From Acidobacteriota bacterium (GTDB lineage Bacteria > Acidobacteriota > UBA6911): DNA of 64,000 nucleotides. The notes beneath the pieces were generated by a model, which was not told the DNA's origin, did no database searches, and saw nothing but the letters and a program-made list of their open reading frames with translations. Made by a program: the position numbers and the translations under genes. Where the stretch lies: the NCBI GenBank assembly GCA_012719355.1, contig JAAYAM010000214.1, positions 1-64,000 of the forward strand, given 5' to 3'. Position 1 is the stretch's first letter; the number at the start of each line of letters is the position of its first letter. Shown one piece after another: positions 56,611 through 64,000 of the stretch.

Positions 56611-56822
56611 GTGTTGCTCAATCGGTTGAAAGCCGCCGACACCTTAGCACAAACAGGCAGCAGGACCGGCGGATAGTTGTTCCGTTTTCAAAAGAGCTTT
56701 GTCAATGGATATCGGTTTGACAAAAAGCTCTTCTCGCTACTATGCTCTGCCCGTTTCAGGACACCTTCTTATCACAGATTTTCTCTGATATAAACGGATA
56801 CGCAGAAGGAGGATTGAGGATC

Positions 56823-57644
56823 ATGGGGTTTTTGAGAATCGACCGGAACATATGCAAACGAGACGGTTTCTGTGTCCGGGAATGCCCGGGAACGATCATT
56901 CGCATGTCGGCAGACGGGATTCCGGAAGTCACGCCCGGACGTGAAGCTGGTTGTTTCGATTGCGGTCACTGCGTAGCGGTCTGTCCCTACGGCGCTCTGG
57001 AACATGAGCGGATTCCGTCGGGGAATTCCCCAGCGATCCGGGAAGAACTGCGGATCAGCGAGGAGCAGGCGCTGCAGTTCCTCCGCTCCCGAAGATCGAT
57101 AAGGCATTTCCTGAACAAGCCGGTGGAAAAGGAACGTATCTTGAAGCTGATTCATGGCGCGCGCTACGCTCCCACGGCGGGCAACGGCCAGCTTGTCGAG
57201 TGGCTCGTAGTCAGCGACAGAACACGCCTGAAGGAAATCTCCGGACTCACGGTAGACTGGTTGCGTGAATTGGTGAAGGATCCGCAGGTTCTGGCGACGA
57301 GTCCCTATCTCCCTGCAGCGGTGGCGGCTTGGGACGCAGGGTATGATTCGGTGCTTCGAGATGCCCCTGTCCTCGTGATCGCCACTGCACCGAAGGAGGC
57401 AATCAACGGTATGGTCGATCTTACTCTGGCTCTTTCATATTTCGATCTGCTTGCGCCGGCGATGGGATTGGGAACCTGCTGGGCGGGACTCCTCCAGGGA
57501 GCACTGCTGCACCTTCCTTCACTGAAGCGCTTTGCCGGAATACCAGAGCGAAACCCGCACCATTACCCCATCATGCTTGGGTACCCCGATGCCAAATACT
57601 ACCGGGTACCGGAAAGAAAAGAGCCGAAAGTACGTTTCGTGTAG
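56823..57644 (+). CDS. Ferredoxin-nitroreductase fusion protein
   Basis: A 273-residue protein. Residues 1-70 form a 2x4Fe-4S ferredoxin-type domain with CKRDGFCVRECP and CFDCGHCVAVCPYGA; residues 80-260 form a nitroreductase-type FMN domain (LRSRRSIRHFLNKPVEKE; GARYAPTAGNGQ; LAPAMGLGTCWAGLLQ). Related anaerobe proteins reduce nitro groups, flavins or quinones with electrons from ferredoxin. The ATG at 56823 has GGAGG upstream and begins the ferredoxin part cleanly. It converges with the malic enzyme gene through a palindromic terminator. Confidence 0.9.
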   Translation: MGFLRIDRNICKRDGFCVRECPGTIIRMSADGIPEVTPGREAGCFDCGHCVAVCPYGALEHERIPSGNSPAIREELRISEEQALQFLRSRRSIRHFLNKPVEKERILKLIHGARYAPTAGNGQLVEWLVVSDRTRLKEISGLTVDWLRELVKDPQVLATSPYLPAAVAAWDAGYDSVLRDAPVLVIATAPKEAINGMVDLTLALSYFDLLAPAMGLGTCWAGLLQGALLHLPSLKRFAGIPERNPHHYPIMLGYPDAKYYRVPERKEPKVRFV

Positions 57645-57658
57645 AGTTTGAGGGGGGA

Positions 57659-57686
57659 AGAGCCACAGGAGATCTCCTGTGGCTCT
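57659..57686. terminator. Perfect palindromic terminator, both directions
   Basis: A perfect 28-bp palindrome with outer arm AGAGCCACAGGAGA and TCTC beyond, placed between the convergent nitroreductase and malic enzyme genes. It can form a stable hairpin in either transcript. Confidence 0.7.
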
Positions 57687-57709
57687 CTCTCCAACTACGT
57701 CGTCCCAGC

Positions 57710-59098
57710 TTACTCGGGTGCGGCCAGGATCACTCTTTCCTGCATTTTCACCTGCGTCTCGCTCCTGGCGCGGCTGATCATCAGTTCCGCCGTTCTATAG
57801 AGTTGATCGCGGGTGAGAATCCTGCGGGCGACTCCCTGCTCGATCGCCTTCATCCCGACAGCCACCGCCTCTCGAATGAAAACATCCGGCTCGTCCATTT
57901 TCGGGATGATGTAATCCGGGCTGAGGCCTTTGTCTTCAGCGCATTTCGCAAGTTCTTTCGCCGCCGCGATGCACATCTGATCGGTAATCGTCGTGCCGGC
58001 GACATCAAGGCAGCCACGGAAGATTCCGGGGAACCCCAGCGAATTGTTGATCTGGTTGGGAAAATCGGAGCGCCCGGTGCCGACAACAACCGCGCCCGCC
58101 TCTTTGGCATCCCAGGGCCACATTTCCGGGATCGGGTTCGCCGTCGTGAAGACGATGGGATCCTTCGCCATCTGGGCAACCCATTCCTTCTTAAGAGTAT
58201 CCGGACCGGGGGTCGATGCAGCTGAAACCACGTCAGCTCCCCGCATCGCCTCTTCGATTCCACCGACGAGCTGATCTCTATTGGTAAGCTGACACATCTC
58301 CCATTTTTCTCTGTGGGTCTTCTGTAACTCGGTGCGGCCTTTGTGCAGAGTACCCTTGGAATCAACAAAGATAAGATTGCCAGGCTTGGCGCCATAGGCC
58401 ATGTAGAGTGCACCGATGCGGATATTGGCTGCTCCCGAACCAACTAGAGTTATCCTGACATCCTCGATGCGTTTTCCGACGACTTTGAGAGCATTGATCA
58501 GCCCGGCCAGGCAAACCGTGGCCGTCCCCTGCTGGTCATCATGCCACACAGGGATTTTGCAGCGCCTGCGCAGTTCGGCCAGAATATAGAAACACTTGGG
58601 CTGCGCTATATCTTCGAGATTGATTCCGCCGAAAGAGGGCTGAAGAAGCTCAACGGTCCTGATGATTTCATCCGGGTCCTTGGTGTCCAAACAGATCGGA
58701 AACGCATCAACGCCACCAAGGTACTTATAAAGGATGCCCTTTCCTTCCATCACCGGCATACCGGCCTCGGGGCCGATATCACCCAGGCCAAGAACACGAG
58801 TTCCGTCCGTGACCACCGCTACCGTGTTCCCTTTGTTGGTATGCTCGTAAACCTTTTCGGGATTCTTATGAATATCTTTGCAGACTTCCGCCACACCCGG
58901 CGTGTACCAGATGGCGAAATCATCGAAATCACGGATACAGCATTTCGGCGAAGTCTCCAGCTTGCCCTTGTAAAATGGATGCAGTTTCATCGCATCTTCC
59001 GCGGGCTTATACGCCTTGGCTAGCAACTCCTCCTTGGTCACTCTCTTCGTTTCTGGTGTCTTGACTGCTTGTGCGGCCGGATCTGAATTGATGGCCAT
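57710..59098 (-). CDS. Malic enzyme
   Basis: Oxidative decarboxylation of malate to pyruvate with NAD(P). The 462-residue protein shows [66 protein letters not shown] and a Rossmann [14 protein letters not shown]. It lacks the C-terminal phosphotransacetylase-like domain of MaeB, so it is the short form. The cofactor preference is not evident. The ATG at 59098 has GGAGG five bases before it; earlier ATG and longer frames add residues with no family likeness. It may feed pyruvate to CimA and, with PEPCK, run the C3/C4 node. Confidence 0.93.
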   Translation of the reverse strand: MAINSDPAAQAVKTPETKRVTKEELLAKAYKPAEDAMKLHPFYKGKLETSPKCCIRDFDDFAIWYTPGVAEVCKDIHKNPEKVYEHTNKGNTVAVVTDGTRVLGLGDIGPEAGMPVMEGKGILYKYLGGVDAFPICLDTKDPDEIIRTVELLQPSFGGINLEDIAQPKCFYILAELRRRCKIPVWHDDQQGTATVCLAGLINALKVVGKRIEDVRITLVGSGAANIRIGALYMAYGAKPGNLIFVDSKGTLHKGRTELQKTHREKWEMCQLTNRDQLVGGIEEAMRGADVVSAASTPGPDTLKKEWVAQMAKDPIVFTTANPIPEMWPWDAKEAGAVVVGTGRSDFPNQINNSLGFPGIFRGCLDVAGTTITDQMCIAAAKELAKCAEDKGLSPDYIIPKMDEPDVFIREAVAVGMKAIEQGVARRILTRDQLYRTAELMISRARSETQVKMQERVILAAPE

Positions 59099-59497
59099 TG
59101 TATCCTCCATCTGTTTTTGCTTAAACCGGGCGCGGTCCTCTGCTCCCGGGGTGGGTGCTAATAATAATATATCTCTTTGCTCAATCTGTGCGAGGGGATC
59201 AGCTGCCGCACTTCTGAAAAAGATCTCATCCACGGCAAGCGCCTTCTGCCACTCTATCCGCTCAAAGAAGACGTGCACACCATACTCTCGTATGCATCCT
59301 GAATTCAAGTCATATCTGATTAGCGCTTCTAATCACAGCCGAAACATGATTAGTTTCTGCTCACAACTCGTTGGACTTCAATTTGATACATCCCGGGGTG
59401 GAATTGAATCTCCGAGTCAACCGGGAACCGGGAGATGGGCCGCATCCTTGTCTGCGGCCCATCTCCCGGGAGTGGGGGGGTGCGAGACCTTGATGTT
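59099..59497. other. Gap upstream of malic enzyme, with a long hairpin
   Basis: About 400 bp between two minus-strand genes. The left half should hold the malic enzyme promoter (an AT-rich stretch lies at 59159-59175). The right end holds the hairpin described separately. No gene is supported. Confidence 0.5.
59428..59469 (-). terminator. Long perfect hairpin after the porin-like gene
   Basis: A perfect 17-bp stem (59428-59444 with 59453-59469) encloses an 8-base loop, 29 bases past the porin-like stop. It is very GC-rich but lacks a T tract, so it may end transcription or shield the mRNA. Confidence 0.55.
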
Positions 59498-60856
59498 CTA
59501 GAAAGCGAGTACGGCGTCGAACATCGGCCCGTGGAAATGGCCGCCGCTGCGTATGTCGGCAGCCGGAAACCCATGGTAATTTTGAATGACGTATTCACCC
59601 TTCATCAGCAGATGCCGATTCAGGAACCAGCCCGCACCCAACTGGGTCCGGTTGACGCTGACGGTGTTCGGGATATCCGCAAACCTGCCCTTCGCAACGT
59701 TGTGCCGGGCGCCCACAAAGAAGTTCTCGTCGCCGAACCGGTACACAACCTCTGCTCCGAACTGCCTCCAGACACGCTCTTTAAGCTCGTTCGCCGATTT
59801 CCCTTTGGCGTATTCCGCGACTCCGAAAAACTCCAGCCCGCGGTATTTCACGAACGGGTTCAGCTGGTAGGCGGAGACCTTCTCCCGGAACCCGGGATTG
59901 ATCGTTCCCGAGGTTGCCTGGGCAGTGGCAGTCGCCTGCGTATTCTCCAGAACATAGAAGTACGGAGATCCGGCCCGGTCACCCGCAAACAGGGTCTGCG
60001 AGGGCGACTTCTTGATCTGGTAATTCGACCCCGTCAGCCGGAAGCGAAGATCGGACGTGAGCTGCCGGTCGAAGCCGAGTTTGGTGATGATCGCCGGAGA
60101 TCTTTGATCAGGAGAGGTCACGTTCCCCTTGATCTCTCCACCCGTTATCGCCGCCATGGCCAGAACTCCGCCGGCGCGCAGGTAGACTTCTCCGCCTATC
60201 TCGGTGGTGAAGGCGTCAAGAAGGTAATTGCCGATGAAGGGATTGTAGATACCATTGCCGTTGTCGGTACGCCGGAAGTGGGCATCGCCGTAGTTCACCT
60301 CGAAGTGACCGACTTTGACGGTGATGAACTTCGCCCACAGTATGTTGGCGATTCCATTCATCATCGGTATGTCGACTGGAGATTTATCCATAAGGACGTA
60401 TCCGTCCTTCACCCACACTTCATTATGATGCCTCGAGGAAAGATAGGTAGTCAGGGAGAGACGAATCCCATCCGCAAGCTGTGCGTTCAGGTATAGATTG
60501 GCCGCCGCCAGGTTGAAACCCGGGCCGATTCTCATCAACTGATTGACATTCGATCCATTGACGAATCTCGGCGCCGCCGCATTGCGATGTTTCAGCGCCT
60601 GGATGCTCTGCGAGAAAGCTGCTCCCCAGTCGATCTTCAGACCTTCAAACGGAATCTCCTCTTCATCTTTCGGAGGTTCAAACATATTGATGCCGCACTG
60701 GTCTGCAGGCCGGAAATTCTGGATCTTCGAAGCCGGGCATTTCCGCTTGTCCTGAATTGCCGCTTCGGTATCAGTGTCGTCCGCTGCCTGCGCAAGCCCA
60801 AAGCCGGCGGCCAGCAGAAGCACGGCGATCAGCAGTGCAAGTCTTTGCGTGTTCAT
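59498..60856 (-). CDS. Porin-like outer membrane beta-barrel protein
   Basis: A 452-residue exported protein: signal peptide (LALLIAVLLLAAGFGLAQA), an acidic N-terminal segment with two cysteines (KRKCPASKIQNF and ADQCGINMFE), and a barrel of many amphipathic strands ending in phenylalanine (MFDAVLAF), as expected for barrel insertion. It resembles large porins or substrate-specific channels, but I cannot name the family. It is translationally coupled to the YceI gene (TGATG overlap), so the two probably act in the same envelope process. Confidence 0.75.
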   Translation of the reverse strand: MNTQRLALLIAVLLLAAGFGLAQAADDTDTEAAIQDKRKCPASKIQNFRPADQCGINMFEPPKDEEEIPFEGLKIDWGAAFSQSIQALKHRNAAAPRFVNGSNVNQLMRIGPGFNLAAANLYLNAQLADGIRLSLTTYLSSRHHNEVWVKDGYVLMDKSPVDIPMMNGIANILWAKFITVKVGHFEVNYGDAHFRRTDNGNGIYNPFIGNYLLDAFTTEIGGEVYLRAGGVLAMAAITGGEIKGNVTSPDQRSPAIITKLGFDRQLTSDLRFRLTGSNYQIKKSPSQTLFAGDRAGSPYFYVLENTQATATAQATSGTINPGFREKVSAYQLNPFVKYRGLEFFGVAEYAKGKSANELKERVWRQFGAEVVYRFGDENFFVGARHNVAKGRFADIPNTVSVNRTQLGAGWFLNRHLLMKGEYVIQNYHGFPAADIRSGGHFHGPMFDAVLAF

Positions 60857-61509
60857 CAGTTGCCACCTCCCACCGCTTCCTGCGCCTTCGAAGCCGGGAA
60901 GAGCGCCTGAGTCATCTCATTGGGAAGCCGCACCACCGTATCGAAGGTAACCGTTACAACCTTGGCCACCTTGAGCGTTCCGAAGAAAAGACTCGGCGGT
61001 TTGACTCCGTATTCGGCCATGTCTATCTCGACTTTTCCCACGACGCGGGCTCCCCCCTCGGGAAGAGGTATCAGTTTGGCGCCGACTCCGACCGGTTTCG
61101 TGACTCCCGCAATTGTAAGTTCGCCTGATGTCTGGACCGCCTGGTCGTCGTCAATAAGGGTATATTTGTTGGCTATATATTTGATCTCCGGGTGCTTGTC
61201 CATTTTCAGCGCTTTTCTCAGGTGCTTGTTCATGGTTCCGTCGCCGCAATCGATCTGGGGGACCGAGGCCACTACCGTTACAACCTGCACACCGGCCGCC
61301 AGTCCCGGTACCGGCTCTGCGGCATCGGCAGGGACTGCACTCACCGCGGCATCGCCGCCGCAGGCCCAGCCGCCCACGATCGTCGCGGTTCCATCAATGG
61401 TGAGGGGATACTTCTTGGTGAGAGGTTTCTGCTTCTGGGGACCCTGGGCAAAAACCGTTGCTGCCATCGACAGCACCACGATCAAGGCAACAGCCGATCT
61501 GAAGATCAT
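60856..61509 (-). CDS. YceI-family exported lipid-binding protein
   Basis: A 217-residue periplasmic protein with a signal peptide (AVALIVVLSMAATVFA) and a YceI-type lipocalin-like core, as in KMDKHPEIKYIANKYTL, SGELTIAGVTKPV and GKVEIDMAEYGVKPPS. YceI relatives bind isoprenoid lipids such as quinones. It has an extra alanine-rich segment with two cysteines (GGWACGGD; PQIDCGDG), which could form a disulfide. The ATG at 61509 has AGGAGAG upstream. Co-translated with the porin-like gene. Ligand unknown. Confidence 0.85.
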   Translation of the reverse strand: MIFRSAVALIVVLSMAATVFAQGPQKQKPLTKKYPLTIDGTATIVGGWACGGDAAVSAVPADAAEPVPGLAAGVQVVTVVASVPQIDCGDGTMNKHLRKALKMDKHPEIKYIANKYTLIDDDQAVQTSGELTIAGVTKPVGVGAKLIPLPEGGARVVGKVEIDMAEYGVKPPSLFFGTLKVAKVVTVTFDTVVRLPNEMTQALFPASKAQEAVGGGN

Positions 61510-61692
61510 CTTGTCTCTCCTTGCGAATTGCATCAATCGGTCAGGCGACCCGATCAAGCGGCCCGGCCGATTGATAGCTGTTTTCGATGCTCAAGTTATA
61601 GAAGAGGGTGAGATGGATAGAAATCCGGTGAACTTCTGAATTCGCAGGGCGGAAGGTCAGGGAAAACTACTGAGGCCTCGAAGCTAATACGG

Positions 61693-62349
61693 TCAGGAAA
61701 GCTTCAGCATTCCGTGATCTATGGCAAAACGAACCAATTCGGCACGGCTTTTGAATTCCAGTTTGCTCATTATGTTGTTGCGGTGGCTTTCAACGGTCCG
61801 TTCCGAAATGCACAGCTTGTCTGCAATCTCGGCGTTTGTATGGCCGTACGCCAGAAGCGTGAGAACCTCAAGTTCACGCGGAGTCATGAGGTCTACTCCT
61901 TTCGCTCCCTTCGCTTTCCGGGGCTGGCGGCCGACATATGAGGAGATGACAAGGCTCGCCAGTGCAGGGTCAATGTACTGCTCGCCTTTCTTCGCAGCCC
62001 TTATCGCCTGAACGACGTCGGTACCGGTCGATTTCTTAAGGACATAACCCCGCACACCCATTCGGAACAATTCCTGCAGGTAGTATTCGTCTTCGTTCAT
62101 CGTCAGAACAACTATCGCCACCTGCGGCTTCTCTTTCAGCACGGCCTCGGCGACTTTCGATCCTGACAGCCCGGGCATCGCCAGGTCCAGAAGCAGGATG
62201 TCCAGATCCATCTCGGAGACCGCTCGTATCGTGTCAAAGCCGTTGCCGGTCTCGCCGACGACCTCCATGTCGGGCTCTTTCTCAAGCAGCACCCTCAGGC
62301 CGTTGCGGAAGACTGCATGATCGTCAGCTATCAAAATTCGTATCGCCAT
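61693..62349 (-). CDS. NarL/FixJ-type response regulator
   Basis: A 218-residue DNA-binding response regulator: receiver domain (about 1-120) with acid pair ADDH, phospho-acceptor D55 (ILLLDLAMPG), and LKKST as the conserved lysine region; LuxR-type helix-turn-helix (about 150-215, LTPRELEVLTLLAYGHTNAE). It overlaps the kinase gene by 26 bases, so it is the cognate partner. It may control genes outside the window. Confidence 0.95.
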   Translation of the reverse strand: MAIRILIADDHAVFRNGLRVLLEKEPDMEVVGETGNGFDTIRAVSEMDLDILLLDLAMPGLSGSKVAEAVLKEKPQVAIVVLTMNEDEYYLQELFRMGVRGYVLKKSTGTDVVQAIRAAKKGEQYIDPALASLVISSYVGRQPRKAKGAKGVDLMTPRELEVLTLLAYGHTNAEIADKLCISERTVESHRNNIMSKLEFKSRAELVRFAIDHGMLKLS

Positions 62350-63793
62350 CGTGTTCCTCGCTCAACGGTATCCTTACCCGTATGGTCGTTCCTTCGCCGG
62401 GAGCAGATTCGATCACGAAGCTCCCCCCCAGAAGGGTAACGCGTTCCTTCATGCCGATCAGCCCAAGGCACTGGTTCCCTTTCTCCTGAACCATGGACAT
62501 TTCAAATCCCTGTCCGTCATCCTCGACCAGCATGGTAATTTCGTGCAGTTGCCTAAGGATCACAACACTGGCATGAGTGGCCTTCGCATGTCGGATCATA
62601 TTTGTTATTGCCTCTTGTGCGATCCGGAACAGCGGCACTTCAATCCGGCTGGGGAGCCGTTCCAGCCCTTCAGGTGAAATGAACTGGTAATCTATATCCA
62701 ACCCGGCCGTCTTGGTTATCTCTTCTATATGCCGGGCCAGCGCGGAGTCGAGGCCATAATCGTCGAGAATGGACGGTCGCATTCCCCATGCCAGCCGATG
62801 CACATCTCCTATGATCTGCCGTATGGTGTTCTCGGCGCAGTGGCAGAGCGAGCCCGGCGTATGGACGTAAGCGCATTTGGCCGGGCTGTATTTGCAACCG
62901 GACTGCACCTGCAGCAGAAGCGCAAGAAGCGACTGCCCGAAATGGTCGTGCAGCTCGCGGGATATGCTCTTACGCTCATCCTCCTGTACCTGCACGGTTC
63001 TCTCGATCAGGGACAGGCGCGCCTTCTCTTTTGCCTGAACTTCTCGACGGTAGCGCATGAGGGCTTCCCCCATCTGGTTGAACGCTACGGCAAGGCGCCC
63101 GATTTCGTCATTCGAGAAAACCCTGGCTCTCGTTTCAAATGCCCCTTCACGGACCTTGTTTGCTGTCTGAACAAGGTGGTGAATCGGCCGGGTCAGTATC
63201 CCGGTCAGCAGAATCGCCAGACAGATTCCAACCGCAGTACAGAGGATCAGGCCCCAAAGAACGGTCCGTGTCAGAAGCGCAAGCTCCCGGCTCACCATCC
63301 GGTCCAGGACGCCGAGTTGAATTGTCCCGGCATACCCGCCGACGACGGGAAAATTCACATCAATAATCAGCCCTTCGGAGCTGCCCAGGATTCTGGCCGA
63401 ACACTCTGGAGGACACGGCTTGGAAGATGTCTTCATGAGATCCGGCGGCACCCGCCCTCCAAAAGTGGACGCCACGATTCTGTTGCGTTCATCGCGCACA
63501 ATCGCGTAGCGGATCTCCGGAAAGGTATCCTTTGCATCCTGCAGATAGCGCTCGACCTCGTAGAAGTTGCCGATACTAGCCGACCGCTCGATCGTATCCG
63601 CGAGCGCCCGTCCCATTGAAAGCGTCCTCTGTTCCAACAGCTGATAGAGAATGTGAGAAGTGCTGGCCCGGGTCTGAAGCAGGGTCACCGCCCCGAACAG
63701 GATGGCGGTCAAGAATCCTATGCCCAGAATCTTCAGGAATATGGGGATCGACAACACCCGCCAGGAGAAGGCGGAGAGGAGCCTGCGGAACAT
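62324..63793 (-). CDS. Membrane sensor histidine kinase, HAMP-HisKA_3, with Cys insert
   Basis: A 489-residue kinase of the NarL class. Transmembrane segments near 15-39 and 175-199 flank a periplasmic domain (about 40-170) that carries C127-P-P-E-C131. HAMP (about 197-250), HisKA_3 with H282 (SRELHDHFGQ), then a cysteine insert, C300, C307, C317 and C319, and a HATPase domain. The Cys insert lies within the dimerisation helices and could hold a metal or iron-sulfur group. The ATG at 63793 overlaps the stop of the upstream PhnD-like gene (TGATG), so the two are co-translated; an ATG at 63802 is possible. Confidence 0.93.
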   Translation of the reverse strand: MFRRLLSAFSWRVLSIPIFLKILGIGFLTAILFGAVTLLQTRASTSHILYQLLEQRTLSMGRALADTIERSASIGNFYEVERYLQDAKDTFPEIRYAIVRDERNRIVASTFGGRVPPDLMKTSSKPCPPECSARILGSSEGLIIDVNFPVVGGYAGTIQLGVLDRMVSRELALLTRTVLWGLILCTAVGICLAILLTGILTRPIHHLVQTANKVREGAFETRARVFSNDEIGRLAVAFNQMGEALMRYRREVQAKEKARLSLIERTVQVQEDERKSISRELHDHFGQSLLALLLQVQSGCKYSPAKCAYVHTPGSLCHCAENTIRQIIGDVHRLAWGMRPSILDDYGLDSALARHIEEITKTAGLDIDYQFISPEGLERLPSRIEVPLFRIAQEAITNMIRHAKATHASVVILRQLHEITMLVEDDGQGFEMSMVQEKGNQCLGLIGMKERVTLLGGSFVIESAPGEGTTIRVRIPLSEEHDGDTNFDS

Positions 63794-64000
63794 CACTTCC
63801 ATCCTTCCAGCTTGCCGACTGCCTGCCGAAGACTGTTAAAAAGGCCATCCTCCGGGACAACGAACCGCTCGATCCCCATCTTCTCGAGAATCGGTTTTCC
63901 CTTCGGATCGTCGTCCATCTTAACCAGGATGGTCCGCAGCACCTTCTTCAGCTCAGGATCCAGATCGGGATGGACGACCAGAGGCTGAATTCCAAATGGC
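63793..64000 (-). CDS. PhnD-like periplasmic substrate-binding protein, C-terminus only
   Basis: The last 68 residues of a gene that runs off the right edge. The tail (PLVVHPDLDPELKKVLRTIL, then KPILEKMGIERFVVPEDGLF) matches the end of phosphonate/phosphite-type ABC substrate-binding proteins (PhnD family), where leucine-aspartate pairs and the final FV...D..Y/F block recur. The gene is fused by TGATG to a membrane histidine kinase and a NarL regulator, so it is more likely the sensory binding protein of a three-component system than part of a transporter. Confidence 0.75.
   Translation of the reverse strand, partial: PFGIQPLVVHPDLDPELKKVLRTILVKMDDDPKGKPILEKMGIERFVVPEDGLFNSLRQAVGKLEGWK

Noticed and set aside
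59435-60496. Open frame of 353 codons on the plus strand
   Set aside because: Antisense to the porin-like gene, which has a signal peptide and a barrel C-terminus; the antisense product is low in hydrophobic structure.
1-64000. CRISPR arrays, prophage genes, toxin-antitoxin pairs
   Set aside because: No regularly spaced repeats, integrase, capsid or paired toxin genes were found on either strand.

Overview
The window reads as a stretch of chromosome from a Gram-negative (diderm) bacterium of moderately high GC. Evidence for an outer membrane is plentiful: a TonB-dependent receptor, two TolC-type channels, a porin-like barrel, a DUF481 barrel, a SurA-type chaperone and an ADP-heptose pathway adenylyltransferase. 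CarD, CdaA/YbbR, the ferredoxin-nitroreductase fusion and the glycine-rich TolC inserts recall Acidobacteriota or neighbouring phyla. That placement is inference; there is no rRNA to test it. Coding density is high, and I see no prophage, CRISPR array or large genomic island.

Layout. 1-5.1 kb (minus): a compact operon of a Gate-domain membrane protein, a TPR-like protein, a DUF2117-like protein (a family I associate with methanogenic archaea), a TonB receptor, and the start of a Tat-exported protein. 5.2-16.2 kb: tRNA-Leu, carD, a CBS/CorC membrane protein, hemL-hemB (minus), then tilS-ftsH-folP-cdaA-ybbR (plus). 16.2 kb: a 209-bp MITE-like element inserted exactly between two convergent stop codons. 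16.4-22.5 kb: beta-propeller lipoprotein (minus), then rfaE2-mfd-surA-like. 23-33.7 kb: carbon/nitrogen hub with pckA-aspartate aminotransferase (minus), a NifA-like sigma-54 activator and gltBD. 33.7-39.5 kb: an acetate/succinyl-CoA transferase and a PaoABC-like periplasmic molybdenum aldehyde oxidoreductase. 39.7-45.3 kb: serC, then a polyamine operon (agmatinase, deoxyhypusine-synthase-like protein, ornithine-decarboxylase-like protein) and ilvC. 45.4-51.3 kb: a cysteine-rich histidine kinase, an MDR dehydrogenase, a membrane metallophosphoesterase, and cimA preceded by an isoleucine-rich leader peptide with a complete attenuator. 51.4-64 kb: DUF481 barrel, tandem TolC paralogues, PilZ, nitroreductase, malic enzyme, a YceI/porin pair, and a PhnD-like/histidine kinase/NarL-type three-component system cut by the window end.

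How it fits together. PEPCK, malic enzyme, aspartate aminotransferase, glutamate synthase, CimA and IlvC form an anaplerotic and amino-acid network in which isoleucine is made from pyruvate through citramalate. The leader at 49564-49694 provides a direct isoleucine-sensing switch for the first enzyme. The strongest leads are that attenuator, the DUF2117/TonB operon, the bacterial deoxyhypusine-synthase-like polyamine operon, the MITE-like element, and two kinases with unusual cysteine clusters.
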